From positions 1-64,000 of the forward strand of contig JAFQZS010000018.1 in the NCBI GenBank assembly GCA_017405765.1: DNA of 64,000 nt. Direction: 5' to 3'. The stretch comes from Clostridia bacterium. GTDB taxonomy: Bacteria; Bacillota; Clostridia; Oscillospirales; RGIG577. Positions 50,920 through 61,649 of this stretch are shown piece by piece (positions within the stretch are counted from its first letter, which is position 1; every line of letters begins with the position of its first letter). A model generated the notes under the pieces. The model searched no databases. It was not told the origin of the DNA and saw nothing but the letters and a program-made list of their open reading frames with translations. The position numbers and the translations under genes are program-made.

Positions 50920-51249
50920 ATGGAAATCAAAAAAATATCGGAGTTTTCCTCCACGGGCGCGCCGCTTTACGATATGCGCGTTATACTCAATAAGACGGGA
51001 AAACACGAGATCGTGAAATTCTCCGTCATAACCTTCGAGCCGCATGTCCGCGTGCCCGAAACGGGCGAGAGCGTCCACGAAGAGGACGAATACTCGTTTT
51101 TCATAGACGGCGCGCTCTATACGCAAAGCGGCGCGACGCAAGCAGACGTTTCCGCCGGCGACGTTACGCTTATACCGGCGGGCGAGCGCCACTTCTGCGA
51201 GAACCGCTCCGATGAAAAATGTACATTAGTTTGTGTGATGGTGAAATAA
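50920..51249 (+). CDS. Small cupin-domain protein
   Basis: The 109-residue single beta-barrel has cupin motif 1 around ESVHEEDEYSFFIDG and motif 2 around VSAGDVTLIPAGERHFCEN, with one histidine and two or three glutamates as likely metal ligands. It might bind a peptide- or sugar-derived metabolite; function unknown. ATG 50920 has AAAGGAG upstream. It abuts the M24 peptidase by one base, so they share a job. Confidence 0.8.
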   Translation: MEIKKISEFSSTGAPLYDMRVILNKTGKHEIVKFSVITFEPHVRVPETGESVHEEDEYSFFIDGALYTQSGATQADVSAGDVTLIPAGERHFCENRSDEKCTLVCVMVK

Positions 51250-51250
51250 T

Positions 51251-52300
51251 ATGTATAAGCAAAGAATAAAAAAAGTTACCGAAAATATGCGCGCCATGGG
51301 ACTTTCTCAAATAATAGTCACCGCGAGCGCGCCCGTGTATTACCTTACCGGCCAATGGGTCGATCCGCTCGAGAGAATGCTTGCGCTTTATCTTGATGAT
51401 ACAGGGCGCGGCGTACTCTTCGGAAATATGCTCTTTAAATTAGATCAGAGCGTTTTTCCGCAGGAAATACATACCGACAACGATGACCCCACAGCGGGCA
51501 TTGCAAAAGTTCTAAAGTCCGGTACAGTCGGGATAGACAAGTTCTGGAGCGCAAAATTTTTGATATCGCTTATGGAGAAGCGTCCCGACGTGCGTCCCGT
51601 CGTTGGCAGCGCGCCCGTTGACGCGGCGCGTCTCATAAAGGACGAACGCGAGATAGAAGCGCTCGTACACGCCTCGAAAATGAATGACGAGGTGATATCG
51701 TTCGCTATAAACTCGCTTAAAGAAGGCGTGACCGAGGCTGAGCTTATGATGGATATAAACCGCGAATTTTCCGCGCGCGGCGCAGACGCGCCCACCGCTC
51801 AGATAGTCGCGTTCGGCGCGCACTGCGCCGAGGAGCATCACGAAAGCGACGCGACCGTAATAAAATCGGGCGACAGCGTGATATTCGACCTGTTTACGCC
51901 TATCTCGCGCTATTGGTGCGACATGACTCGCACAGTTTTCTTCGGCGAGCCTTCGAATAAGCAAAAGGAAGTCTACGATATAGTGAAAAGGGCTAATGCG
52001 GCGGGCATTGCCGCCGTGCGCCCCGGCGTGCCGCTTTGCGAGATAGACCGCGCGGCAAGAAAGATAATAGAAGACGCAGGCTACGGTCGGTATTTTACGC
52101 ACCGTCTCGGCCACGGACTCGGACTTGACTGCCACGAGCCGCCGGATGTAAGTGAAACAAGCGCCGCCATCGCAAAAGAAGGCATGGTCTTTTCGATAGA
52201 ACCGGGTATTTATCTCCCCGGCGAATTCGGCGTGCGCATTGAAGACCTCGTACTTGTTACGAAAGACGGATGCCGCGTGCTGACGGAAGCGAAGAAGTAA
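51251..52300 (+). CDS. M24 aminopeptidase / Xaa-Pro dipeptidase-like enzyme
   Basis: The 349-residue metallopeptidase of the pita-bread fold has all five expected ligands: VIFDLFTPISRYWCDMTRT (two aspartates), HRLGHGLGLDCHEPP (histidine), FSIEPGIYLPGEFGVRIEDLVL (two glutamates). The N-terminal creatinase-like domain spans 1-125. It most likely cleaves proline-containing or other dipeptides brought in by the transporter upstream, though creatinase-type substrates are possible. A weak ribosome site, GGTG, lies 8 bases upstream. Confidence 0.9.
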   Translation: MYKQRIKKVTENMRAMGLSQIIVTASAPVYYLTGQWVDPLERMLALYLDDTGRGVLFGNMLFKLDQSVFPQEIHTDNDDPTAGIAKVLKSGTVGIDKFWSAKFLISLMEKRPDVRPVVGSAPVDAARLIKDEREIEALVHASKMNDEVISFAINSLKEGVTEAELMMDINREFSARGADAPTAQIVAFGAHCAEEHHESDATVIKSGDSVIFDLFTPISRYWCDMTRTVFFGEPSNKQKEVYDIVKRANAAGIAAVRPGVPLCEIDRAARKIIEDAGYGRYFTHRLGHGLGLDCHEPPDVSETSAAIAKEGMVFSIEPGIYLPGEFGVRIEDLVLVTKDGCRVLTEAKK

Positions 52301-52355
52301 AACGGGGCAAATTGCATCGCCTTTAATATAAATTAAAACACAGGAGGGATACATT

Positions 52356-52817
52356 ATGCTTGAAGCCGGAACGAAAGCGCCCGCATTCACTTTGAACGAC
52401 AAGGACGGACGCGCCGTGTCGCTTGCGGATTTTGCGGGCAGAAAAGTTGTGCTGTATTTTTATCCAAAGGACAACACCTCGGGATGTACGCGCCAGGCGT
52501 GTGCGTTCGGGAGAACATATGACGAATATGAGCGCCTCGGAGCAGCCGTTATAGGCGTCAGCCGCGACAGCGAGGCCTCTCACCGAAAATTTGCCGAAAA
52601 AAACGATCTTCCCTTTATACTGCTTGCCGATCCGGAGCTTGCGGCAATAAAGGCTTACGACGTGTGGCAGGAGAAAAAGCTCTACGGCAAGGTTTCAATG
52701 GGCGTTGTTCGCACGACTTATCTTATTGACGAGTCGGGCGTCATAGAAAAAGTATGGAAAAGAGCCAAGCCCGACACGAACGCCGACGAAATACTTGCAT
52801 ATCTAAAAAAAGCGTAA
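52356..52817 (+). CDS. bcp: Thiol peroxidase of the Bcp/PrxQ family
   Basis: The 153-residue peroxiredoxin reduces hydroperoxides with thioredoxin. It opens with TKAPAFTLNDKDGRAVSL; the peroxidatic cysteine is C44 and a possible resolving cysteine is C49 in NTSGCTRQACAF. The usual PGCTxEA sequence is altered to SGCTRQA, replacing a proline and a glutamate. GGAGGG lies before the ATG. Confidence 0.93.
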   Translation: MLEAGTKAPAFTLNDKDGRAVSLADFAGRKVVLYFYPKDNTSGCTRQACAFGRTYDEYERLGAAVIGVSRDSEASHRKFAEKNDLPFILLADPELAAIKAYDVWQEKKLYGKVSMGVVRTTYLIDESGVIEKVWKRAKPDTNADEILAYLKKA

Positions 52818-52830
52818 TAGGCAAATATAT

Positions 52831-52866
52831 ATCCCCGCCGATATGAACCGGCGGGGATTCTTTCTT
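52831..52866 (+). terminator. Terminator of bcp
   Basis: ATCCCCGCCG (52831-52840) pairs with CGGCGGGGAT (52849-52858), followed by TCTTTCTT on the plus strand. Confidence 0.8.
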
Positions 52867-52964
52867 GCTTTGAAAGCAAGAGAAGATAACTTGAAAAGGC
52901 GTTTTTAGAACGCAGTTCTAAAATACGCGCCGCGTCTTGCGGGGGAGGCGCGCATCCCCCCTGC

Positions 52965-52994
52965 TTGACCTGCGCGCTCACTTCATGCTAAAAT
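52965..52994 (+). promoter_or_regulatory. Promoter of walR
   Basis: TTGACC (52965-52970) is followed after 18 bases by TAAAAT (52989-52994), preceded by TG in extended -10 position (TGCTAAAAT). The walR start is at 53033, with GGAGG upstream. Confidence 0.75.
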
Positions 52995-53032
52995 AAAATA
53001 CTACAGATGAACAGCTCACTGGAGGTGTCCGA

Positions 53033-53728
53033 ATGGCATATAAAATACTCATTGTCGAGGACGAATCATATATTGTCGATATACTTGACTTCAATCTGAA
53101 AAAAGAAGGCTTTGAAACGGACGCGGCATACAACGGCCCCGATGGCCTTAAAAAAGCCTTGGGCGGCGGTTTCGATCTGATACTTTTAGACGTTATGCTT
53201 CCCGGCATGGACGGCTTTGAAGTATGCCGCCGCTTAAGAGAACAAAGCGCGACTCCCGTTATAATGCTTACTGCGCGCGAGGAAGAGTCCGACAAGGTGA
53301 CGGGGCTTGAACTCGGCGCCGACGACTATATAACAAAACCCTTTTCTATAAAGGAGCTTATCGCGCGAGTAAAGGCCAATCTGCGCCGCCAGAGCCTTTC
53401 GGACAAGACGTCGCTTCAGAGCCGCACCGTTTTCGGAGATCTTATTATCGACCGCGACAATTTTGAAGTAAAAAAGCGCGGCGAGGTAGTAAACCTCACC
53501 TTGCGCGAATTTGAGCTTTTAAAGTTCCTCTCGTCTCAGCCTAAAAAGGTCTACTCCCGCGAGGAGCTTTTAAAGGAGGTCTGGGGCTACGAATACGCCG
53601 CCTCTGCCGACGACGGACGAACAGTTGACGTAATGATACGCCGTCTCAGAGAAAAAATTGAAGACAACGACAAACAGCCGCGCTATATTATTACAAAGCG
53701 CGGCGCGGGATACTATTTTGATTTTTAA
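53033..53728 (+). CDS. walR: Response regulator WalR (YycF)
   Basis: The 231-residue OmpR/PhoB regulator controls cell-wall hydrolase genes. Receiver phospho-acceptor is D53 (FDLILLDVMLPGMDGF), with acidic pair E9-D10 and lysine in DDYITKPFS. The C-terminal winged helix shows LREFELLKFLSSQPKKVYSR and DVMIRRLREKIEDNDKQPRY. Context with walK, yycH and yycI identifies it as WalR and not PhoP. First gene of the operon, 29 bases before walK. Confidence 0.95.
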   Translation: MAYKILIVEDESYIVDILDFNLKKEGFETDAAYNGPDGLKKALGGGFDLILLDVMLPGMDGFEVCRRLREQSATPVIMLTAREEESDKVTGLELGADDYITKPFSIKELIARVKANLRRQSLSDKTSLQSRTVFGDLIIDRDNFEVKKRGEVVNLTLREFELLKFLSSQPKKVYSREELLKEVWGYEYAASADDGRTVDVMIRRLREKIEDNDKQPRYIITKRGAGYYFDF

Positions 53729-53757
53729 TAAGACTTTTATTATTTAGGAAGATCAGT

Positions 53758-55539
53758 ATGTTCAAAAGCCTTCAGATGCGTATGACCTTTGTGCTCATAC
53801 TTCTCATCGTCTGCATAATGATGGTCGTGGGCACCTTCATACTTCATGGCACTACTTCGTTTTATATACGCGACTTTACTACAAAAATGAACGTCGTATT
53901 CACCGATGAAACGAGGGAGACGCTGTCGCGCCAGGCGCAGGGCGAAAATGCCTACGTCGCGCTCAACAATCTGCTTTCGGCATATTCCGCTCAGATAGGC
54001 GTCACAGCCTACCGCAATTATTATATCCTCGACGGTCAGAACGCCGAGTTCCTTGAGGGCACCAACCCTGACGAGGGCATGCAGCTTTCGCGTACTCCCA
54101 ATATAATAACGGCGCTGTCGGGCGACGTCGGTCAAAGCGTTTCTACCGTATCCGAATATATGGACTATGCCGTACCCATTTTTTCAGACGACGGCGCTGT
54201 CAAATATATCATATATGTAAAGGACACAAAGCAACAGGTACAGGAAGTCATGTGGATGATCTTCGCCGTTATCGTGCAGGCAATGATGCTCGGCCTTATT
54301 ATCGCCGTGGGACTTAGCTTCCCGCTGGCGCGCACGATAGCCGCACCGATAGGCAATATAACGCGCGGTGCAAAGAAGCTCTCCGACGGCGATTTCGGCT
54401 ACCGCCTGAACGTGACCTCGACGGACGAGATAGGCGTACTTACCGAGGCCTTCAACTCGATGGCAGGCGTTATAAACGACACAATGGAAGAGATAAATCA
54501 GGAGAAGAACAAGCTCGAGACCCTCTTTTTATATATGACCGACGGCATAGTGGCCTTTGATCCCGACGGCGGTCTTTTGCATATAAACAAGGTCTGCCGC
54601 GATATGTTCAAAGTGGACGACGGTGAAGAAGTTACTTTTGAGACGCTTTTCTCAAAAACAGACACTGGCGTTACTTTCGACGAGGTGCTCGCGCTTGAGC
54701 GAGGAAAAACGCTTATATACGACTTTGAATTAAATGAAAAATTCCTTGAGATAATCTTCGCCCGCTTCGACCCGGACAACCAGTACGGCGGCATACTCGC
54801 AATAATCCACGACGTGACCCAGCAGCAAAAGCTCGATACCTCGCGGCGCGAGTTTATCGCCAACGTCTCTCATGAGCTTCGCACGCCGCTTACGAATATA
54901 AAAAGCTACACGGAAACAGTACTTGAAAGCGACGACATACCGCCGGAGCTTCGTCATAAGTTTTTGGGCATCGTAGTAAACGAGGCCGACAGGATGACGC
55001 GCATCGTAAAAGACCTTTTGGTAGTATCGCGCCTTGACAACAACAGAATGGACTGGAAGTTCTCTCGTTTTTATCCCGAGCTTACGCTTCGCGGAACATA
55101 TGAAGCCGTACTCATGGACGCAAAGAGGCATTCGCATGAAGTCACGCTTAATATAGAGAATGAACTCGGCACCATGACGGGCGATAAAGAGCGCATAGAG
55201 CAGGTAATAGTAAACATCTTATCAAACGCTATGAAATACACGCCCGACGGCGGACATATCGAAATAGTTGCCTCGCGCAATGACGACGTACTTAAAATAA
55301 CCGTGGAGGACAACGGTATAGGCATACCCCAAAAGGACCTTCCTCGTCTTTTTGAGCGCTTTTACCGCGTAGATAAGGCGCGCTCGCGCGAACGCGGCGG
55401 CACAGGTCTCGGTCTTGCCATCGCGCGCGAGATAGTCTTGGCTCACGGCGGCACGATAAACATAGAAAGCGAACTTGACCGCGGCACAAAGGTCACGCTC
55501 ACTCTCCCGTGCAAACTCAGCGCGCCCGTAATACACTGA
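53758..55539 (+). CDS. walK: Sensor histidine kinase WalK (YycG)
   Basis: The 593-residue membrane kinase has two transmembrane helices (about 8-30 and 163-190) around an extracellular PAS-like domain, then HAMP (about 190-240) and a cytoplasmic PAS region (250-355). HisKA has phosphorylated H372 in SHELRTPLTNIKSYTE. The HATPase has N box and G boxes (VEDNGIGIPQ, GGTGLGLAI). This matches Firmicute WalK, signalling to WalR. AGGAAG lies upstream of the ATG. Confidence 0.95.
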   Translation: MFKSLQMRMTFVLILLIVCIMMVVGTFILHGTTSFYIRDFTTKMNVVFTDETRETLSRQAQGENAYVALNNLLSAYSAQIGVTAYRNYYILDGQNAEFLEGTNPDEGMQLSRTPNIITALSGDVGQSVSTVSEYMDYAVPIFSDDGAVKYIIYVKDTKQQVQEVMWMIFAVIVQAMMLGLIIAVGLSFPLARTIAAPIGNITRGAKKLSDGDFGYRLNVTSTDEIGVLTEAFNSMAGVINDTMEEINQEKNKLETLFLYMTDGIVAFDPDGGLLHINKVCRDMFKVDDGEEVTFETLFSKTDTGVTFDEVLALERGKTLIYDFELNEKFLEIIFARFDPDNQYGGILAIIHDVTQQQKLDTSRREFIANVSHELRTPLTNIKSYTETVLESDDIPPELRHKFLGIVVNEADRMTRIVKDLLVVSRLDNNRMDWKFSRFYPELTLRGTYEAVLMDAKRHSHEVTLNIENELGTMTGDKERIEQVIVNILSNAMKYTPDGGHIEIVASRNDDVLKITVEDNGIGIPQKDLPRLFERFYRVDKARSRERGGTGLGLAIAREIVLAHGGTINIESELDRGTKVTLTLPCKLSAPVIH

Positions 55540-55592
55540 GCGCCTATTGCGCAAAGAGCGTATATAATATAACTTTATAAAAGGAAGAACAC

Positions 55593-57008
55593 GTGAAAAA
55601 GACAGATATCTTTTTAAACGTATTGCTTGTAATACTTATAATAAGCGCAGCTGTACTGACCATAAGAGTGTGGGCCTTCGACACGGGTATGCTCTCGAAG
55701 GAGGCGGCGCTTCCTCGCTTTATAACGCGTCTGGAAAACGGCCTTAAATACGGTGTTTTTCTCGACGCGCGCGAAAGCGTGCCCGAAAACACGATGATAG
55801 AGAGCTCTCTTATCTATCCTCAGGATATTGTGTTCTGCACAGACGCCGGCTCACGCATCATGCCGCCGTTCGACTCGGGACTCCGCCAGAGCATAAACGG
55901 CACGGCGTCAAGTCTTATAGGCGTAGTCATGTCGTCCGACGACTGCGTGGTAAATTTCGTATATGAAAACGAAATACGCGAGGCGCTCTCATTTAACTGT
56001 GTCTGCTTCTCATATGGATATAAGCTTGACTTTTCTCTTTACTCCAAGTATCTCGGCCTCATTTCGGACCGCTTTTTAAACTATGACAGCTTCGACTGCG
56101 CCGTCATCGCACAGAGAGGCGACCGCATCTTCGTATACTTCTTCTTAAAGGACACAAATGAAGGCATAGGCGCGTCAATGCCCGCCGACGGGCGCGTATC
56201 GGCGATGTATGCCGCGCTGCAAAGCGACAAAAGCTCCTTTGTGCCCTGCTCGTTCGGCTACGAGTTAAGCGACGAGCTTTCGTTTGAGCTGCCGCCCTAC
56301 TGCGTTTTGTCCAATGAAGTCGTAAACGCCCCCAAGCTCTCCTCATATCCTTACATTTCGCCGGTCGAAGAGGGACAGGAGAAAATAAGAAAGGCGGAAA
56401 AGCTGTTAAAGCCTTTCGGCTTCAACAGCTCGTCAGGACGCTGGTATGAAAATGCCGACGAGCTTTCATATATTTCCGACTATGCGACGCTGAGTTTTAC
56501 ATACGACGGCTTTTTTGAATACAAGGCCCTTAGCGCCGATCGCGGCTTTACTCCCGCGGGTGCGTCCGAAGCGGCCGTTTTGGACCAAAGCCAGATAATA
56601 AGTACGGCGGCGGCGCTGATCTCATCAATATATTCATCGGCGCTTTCCGACAACGTATCCTCGGCCACATATGCCGGAATGGAAAAAAATATGCAGACAA
56701 ACACTGTCCGCATCTACTTTGATTACTTTTTCGGCGGAGTCGCGCTTTATAAAAACGGCGCTCCAAAAGGCTACGGCGCTGTGATAGATATAAACGACCG
56801 CGGCGAGATAGTATATGCAAAGCTCATATCCGATGTGATACGCGAAGAAACGGTGCGCGCCGAAGCGATACCGCGCGATCTTCTGTTCTATACGATAGAG
56901 CTTCACGGTTATGAGAACATTTCATCTATAAAGTTCCTTTATTCGCAGTCGAATGACAAAACGGAATATATAGCCGGATACAGTGTACAGACGGGAGGCG
57001 GAGCATGA
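55593..57008 (+). CDS. yycH: WalK regulatory protein YycH
   Basis: The 471-residue protein has one N-terminal membrane helix (about 7-25, ILLNVLLVILIISAAV-like) and a large extracellular domain. YycH and YycI form a complex that modulates WalK. The start is GTG 55593, with AAAGGAAG 8 bases upstream. Its stop overlaps yycI by 4 bases. Confidence 0.85.
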   Translation: MKKTDIFLNVLLVILIISAAVLTIRVWAFDTGMLSKEAALPRFITRLENGLKYGVFLDARESVPENTMIESSLIYPQDIVFCTDAGSRIMPPFDSGLRQSINGTASSLIGVVMSSDDCVVNFVYENEIREALSFNCVCFSYGYKLDFSLYSKYLGLISDRFLNYDSFDCAVIAQRGDRIFVYFFLKDTNEGIGASMPADGRVSAMYAALQSDKSSFVPCSFGYELSDELSFELPPYCVLSNEVVNAPKLSSYPYISPVEEGQEKIRKAEKLLKPFGFNSSSGRWYENADELSYISDYATLSFTYDGFFEYKALSADRGFTPAGASEAAVLDQSQIISTAAALISSIYSSALSDNVSSATYAGMEKNMQTNTVRIYFDYFFGGVALYKNGAPKGYGAVIDINDRGEIVYAKLISDVIREETVRAEAIPRDLLFYTIELHGYENISSIKFLYSQSNDKTEYIAGYSVQTGGGA

Positions 57009-57802
57009 GCGGACGCGCTTTAAAATCGATATTCGTCGTGCTTTTTCTTGTCACGAATATTATTCTCTTGCTTTACACATCATATACATATTACATGAAG
57101 GTTCACATTGCTCCCGAGCTTATTACTAAGACCATAGCAGTTATGGAGCGCGGCGGCGTGGACGTTTCGCGCTCGCTTGTGCCGTCTTATAAAGAAAAGA
57201 CGACGCCGCTTCTTCTTGTAAACGTGCCCGATACGGAAAAGCGCCTGACGGAGACGATTTTGGGGCAGAGCCTGTCCGAGCTTAAATATCAAAGCGGTAT
57301 GTACGTAAACGACGACGGCGCGTACGTTATACTTTCGGGCGGAATGTCGGTGACGTGCGGCAATATCGCCGCCGCAGATACAGACGCGCTTTCGGCGGCG
57401 GAGGCTTTTGTTACGATGCTTGACGGCAAGCTGTCGTCGCACGAGCTTATCTCACAAGACGATGAGCACGGCGAATACGTATTCGGCCAATATATTGACA
57501 AACGCGCAGTAGAAGGCGCGCAGCTTCGCGTAAAAGTAAGCTCAAATATCCTTTCGGCCGAGGGAACGTATATATATGCACCTGTTTTGCCGGCCGCCGA
57601 AAACGGATACAGCGAGCCGCTCGACGTAATGCTCAAATTCCTTGCACAGGACACGAAAAGCAAAGAGATACGATCGCTTTTGCTTTGCTACATCGCCGAA
57701 AAAAAGATAAGCGCTTCGGGTCTCAGACCTGCATATTGTATAACAGACGAAAACGGATACAACTACTACTTTGACGCCGAAACAGGAGAGCGAATAAAGT
57801 GA
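57005..57802 (+). CDS. yycI: WalK regulatory protein YycI
   Basis: The 265-residue single-pass membrane protein has a short cytoplasmic start, a helix at about 10-30 (FVVLFLVTNIILLLYTSY), then an extracellular domain with the two-lobed architecture shared with YycH. The C-terminal part, LRPAYCITDENGYNYYFDAETGE, has YycI-like ending motifs. Position after yycH in the walRK operon supports the call more than sequence identity. Confidence 0.82.
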   Translation: MSGRALKSIFVVLFLVTNIILLLYTSYTYYMKVHIAPELITKTIAVMERGGVDVSRSLVPSYKEKTTPLLLVNVPDTEKRLTETILGQSLSELKYQSGMYVNDDGAYVILSGGMSVTCGNIAAADTDALSAAEAFVTMLDGKLSSHELISQDDEHGEYVFGQYIDKRAVEGAQLRVKVSSNILSAEGTYIYAPVLPAAENGYSEPLDVMLKFLAQDTKSKEIRSLLLCYIAEKKISASGLRPAYCITDENGYNYYFDAETGERIK

Positions 57803-57860
57803 TATCCGAAAAAGTTTACAATTCGTACACATTCTTTTTGTAAAGAAAGCCGGATATTCA

Positions 57861-57888
57861 TTTACAACTGCAAAAAATATGGTATAAT
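57861..57888 (+). promoter_or_regulatory. Promoter of murA
   Basis: TTTACA (57861-57866) and TATAAT (57883-57888) are 16 bases apart, 39 bases before the chosen start. murA may therefore be transcribed separately as well as with the wal operon. Confidence 0.7.
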
Positions 57889-57926
57889 ATACTTAGTTAT
57901 GTCTACATAAAAGGATGGTGAGGGAT

Positions 57927-59216
57927 GTGGACAAGCTCGTAATTAAGGGGGGCAACCCGTTAAAGGGTGAGGTGACCATAAGCGGAGCAAAAAATGCTGC
58001 CGTTGCAATTATTCCCGCGACTATCGTAGTTGCCGGAGTTTGTCGTATAGAAAACATTCCCAATATCAGCGACGTTGATATAATATTGAAAATTCTTGCG
58101 CAGATGGGCGCAGGCGTTAAGCTGATAAATAAGAATTGTGTTGAAATAGATACCTCTCGTATTGAGCCTTCGGTCGTTGATTACGATCTCGTTAAAAAAA
58201 TGCGCGGCTCGTATTACCTTATGGGCGCGCTGCTTTCGCGCTTTTCCGAGGCAAGCGTATCTATGCCCGGCGGATGCGATTTGGGGCCGCGTCCGATAGA
58301 CCAGCATCTCAAGGGCTTTGAGGCTCTGGGCGCAAAAATCGATGTAAAATACGGCATAATGTGTGCAAAGGCACAGCATTTAAAGGGCGCTTCCGTTTAT
58401 CTCGATGTGGTTTCCGTCGGCGCAACTATAAATATAATGCTTGCTGCGACGCGCGCAGACGGCGTTACTATAATAGAGAACGCCGCAAAAGAACCGCATA
58501 TCGTAGATTTGGCAAATTTCTTGAACTCTATGGGCGCGCAGATATCCGGCGCGGGCACCGACAGTATAAAAATAAGAGGCGTAAAGACGATGCACGGCGG
58601 CGACTATACGATAATACCCGACCAGATCGAGGCGGGTACGTTCATGGTGGCGGCCGCGGCAACGAAGGGCAGCGTTCTTATTAAAAATGTTATCCCCAAG
58701 CATCTTGAGTCTATCACGGCGAAGCTTATGGAGATGGGCGTTGAGGTGGAGGAATACGACGAGGCCGTTTTCGTTACGCGCACTAAGCCCATATCCAAGG
58801 TAAATATAAAAACGCTGCCGTATCCGGGCTTTCCCACCGATATGAATCCGCAGGCAGCCGTGCTGCTATGTCTTGCAGATGAAGGCTCGAGCGTTATCAG
58901 CGAAAGCGTATGGGACAACAGATTCCGCTATACGGACGAGCTTAAGCGCATGGGTGCGCGCATCAAAGTCGACGGCCGAGTTGCCGTTATAGACGGCGTG
59001 GGCAGGTTTATGGGCGCAAAGGTTAAAGCGTGCGATCTGCGCGCGGGCGCGGCTATGATCATAGCGGGACTCTGCGCTACCGGCACCACGGAGATAGAGG
59101 ATATTTCTCACATTGAGCGTGGATATGAAGACGTTGTGGCAAAATTCCGTTCGCTTGGCGCAGATATTAAAAAGATAATAGTGCCCACGGCGCCGCCTTA
59201 TGAAAAGGCTCTTTAA
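57927..59216 (+). CDS. murA: UDP-N-acetylglucosamine 1-carboxyvinyltransferase MurA
   Basis: The 429-residue enzyme commits UDP-GlcNAc to peptidoglycan synthesis by adding enolpyruvate. It opens MDKLVIKGGNPLKGEVTISGAKNA. The fosfomycin-binding cysteine is C117 (SMPGGCDLGPRP), and other motifs are PDQIEAGTFMVAAA and DNRFRYTDELKRMGA. I chose GTG 57927 because MurA proteins begin there; an ATG four codons earlier leaves no space for a ribosome site. Its position behind walRKHI ties wall synthesis to wall-stress control. Confidence 0.96.
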   Translation: MDKLVIKGGNPLKGEVTISGAKNAAVAIIPATIVVAGVCRIENIPNISDVDIILKILAQMGAGVKLINKNCVEIDTSRIEPSVVDYDLVKKMRGSYYLMGALLSRFSEASVSMPGGCDLGPRPIDQHLKGFEALGAKIDVKYGIMCAKAQHLKGASVYLDVVSVGATINIMLAATRADGVTIIENAAKEPHIVDLANFLNSMGAQISGAGTDSIKIRGVKTMHGGDYTIIPDQIEAGTFMVAAAATKGSVLIKNVIPKHLESITAKLMEMGVEVEEYDEAVFVTRTKPISKVNIKTLPYPGFPTDMNPQAAVLLCLADEGSSVISESVWDNRFRYTDELKRMGARIKVDGRVAVIDGVGRFMGAKVKACDLRAGAAMIIAGLCATGTTEIEDISHIERGYEDVVAKFRSLGADIKKIIVPTAPPYEKAL

Positions 59217-59300
59217 GAATAGAGCTTTAAATAAAACGCTTTCAGAGCAATGTAGTTAAGATAAGACGGCAGGAAGAATACCTCATACAAAAAGCGATAT

Positions 59301-59348
59301 ATACCCCCAAGCAGGACAATAAATAAAAAACTGCCCGGGGGTATTTCT
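59301..59348 (+). terminator. Terminator of murA
   Basis: ATACCCCC (59301-59308) pairs with GGGGGTAT (59337-59344), with inner GCAG/CTGC pairing and an A-rich loop. TTTCTAT follows on the plus strand. Confidence 0.7.
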
Positions 59349-59386
59349 ATCTAAAGAAAAGGCAAGTTAAGTATTCTTTATATAAC

Positions 59387-59416
59387 AAAAAGGAAGCCTT
59401 CGGGCTTCCTTTTTTG
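59387..59416. terminator. Bidirectional terminator between murA and gdhA
   Basis: AAAGGAAGCC (59389-59398) and GGCTTCCTTT (59403-59412) enclose a TTCG loop. T runs lie on both strands. Confidence 0.9.
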
Positions 59417-59435
59417 TTATTCTGTTTTTAAGAGC

Positions 59436-60794
<1,359 letters not shown>

Positions 60795-60827
60795 CTAATA
60801 TTTAATTTTAAAAAAATACCACAAATT

Positions 60828-60856
60828 ATTATATTCCATTTTATTGCTTAACGCAA
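60828..60856 (-). promoter_or_regulatory. Promoter of gdhA
   Basis: On the minus strand TTGCGT (60856-60851) is followed after 17 bases by TATAAT (60833-60828), 48 bases before the start codon. Confidence 0.75.
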
Positions 60857-60942
60857 CATTTTTTTTAAAAATTTCGTATTATTTTATTTTTAACGTGCAA
60901 ATGACTGTTTTCTACCTAAATATTGCAAGTTTTTCAAATGAT

Positions 60943-61605
60943 TCATTCATTTTTGGGCAGCGGCACGCTCAAAACATACTGCCAGGTGTCGACGCCGTTC
61001 GGTCTTGCCATAACATAGCATATAAGCTCGCATGAACCGTCTTCGTTTACAAAAAGGCCCTGCGCTTCAACGGAGTCGACAAACTCTGCGCCGTATGTCT
61101 CGGCGGCCAATATATTCGCAGCGTCCATAGCGCCCCAATACGTATATCCGAACATCGTAAACATTTGGTCAAGCTCAATGCGCGAGTCGGTTGCCGTATC
61201 GTAGTTTACGATATATACCGAGCCGTCAGTGCCGTACATCGGAACGAACGATTCATCTATGCGTATCGACACAATGGTATCATAAAGCGCCGTTTTCGGC
61301 GTTATGTATATCTCTATGCCCGAAAAGCCGCCGTTTATCGCCGTTTGTATATCGTCGCCGTAGAAAAGCATATTGATCTCGTCATTTATGCTCTTAGCCG
61401 CCTCTGTATCGGGGAGGAGGTTGGGTATTTCTATGTTGAGCGTTAAGTCATCGGAGTCAACGTGCTCCGACACAGCCATTGCAACATATTGCTCGACGCC
61501 GCCTTTTTTTGTATCTGTATCGCCGTTATCTGTTTTGCGGCAGGCAGTAAACACGCACAAGAATAAGGTCAGCGCAAGAATGATCGCCAATGTCTTTTTC
61601 ATCAT
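60943..61605 (-). CDS. Hypothetical lipoprotein, RsiV/DUF3298-like
   Basis: The 220-residue exported lipoprotein has signal sequence KKTLAIILALTLFLCVF with lipobox VFTAC near 22. The mature part begins with a hydrophilic DTDTKKGG linker, then a domain with LNIEIPNLLPDTEAAKSIND and NYDTATDSRIELDQMF. That resembles the start and the 'D..T...I.L..MF' region of DUF3298-type proteins. I do not recognise a precise family. GGAGGAG precedes two consecutive ATG codons; either could start. Stands alone between gdhA and ddh. Confidence 0.65.
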   Translation of the reverse strand: MMKKTLAIILALTLFLCVFTACRKTDNGDTDTKKGGVEQYVAMAVSEHVDSDDLTLNIEIPNLLPDTEAAKSINDEINMLFYGDDIQTAINGGFSGIEIYITPKTALYDTIVSIRIDESFVPMYGTDGSVYIVNYDTATDSRIELDQMFTMFGYTYWGAMDAANILAAETYGAEFVDSVEAQGLFVNEDGSCELICYVMARPNGVDTWQYVLSVPLPKNE

Positions 61606-61649
61606 ATCTCCTCCTTTTTAAAATGAACATTACTTTGCTTTATGATCTG

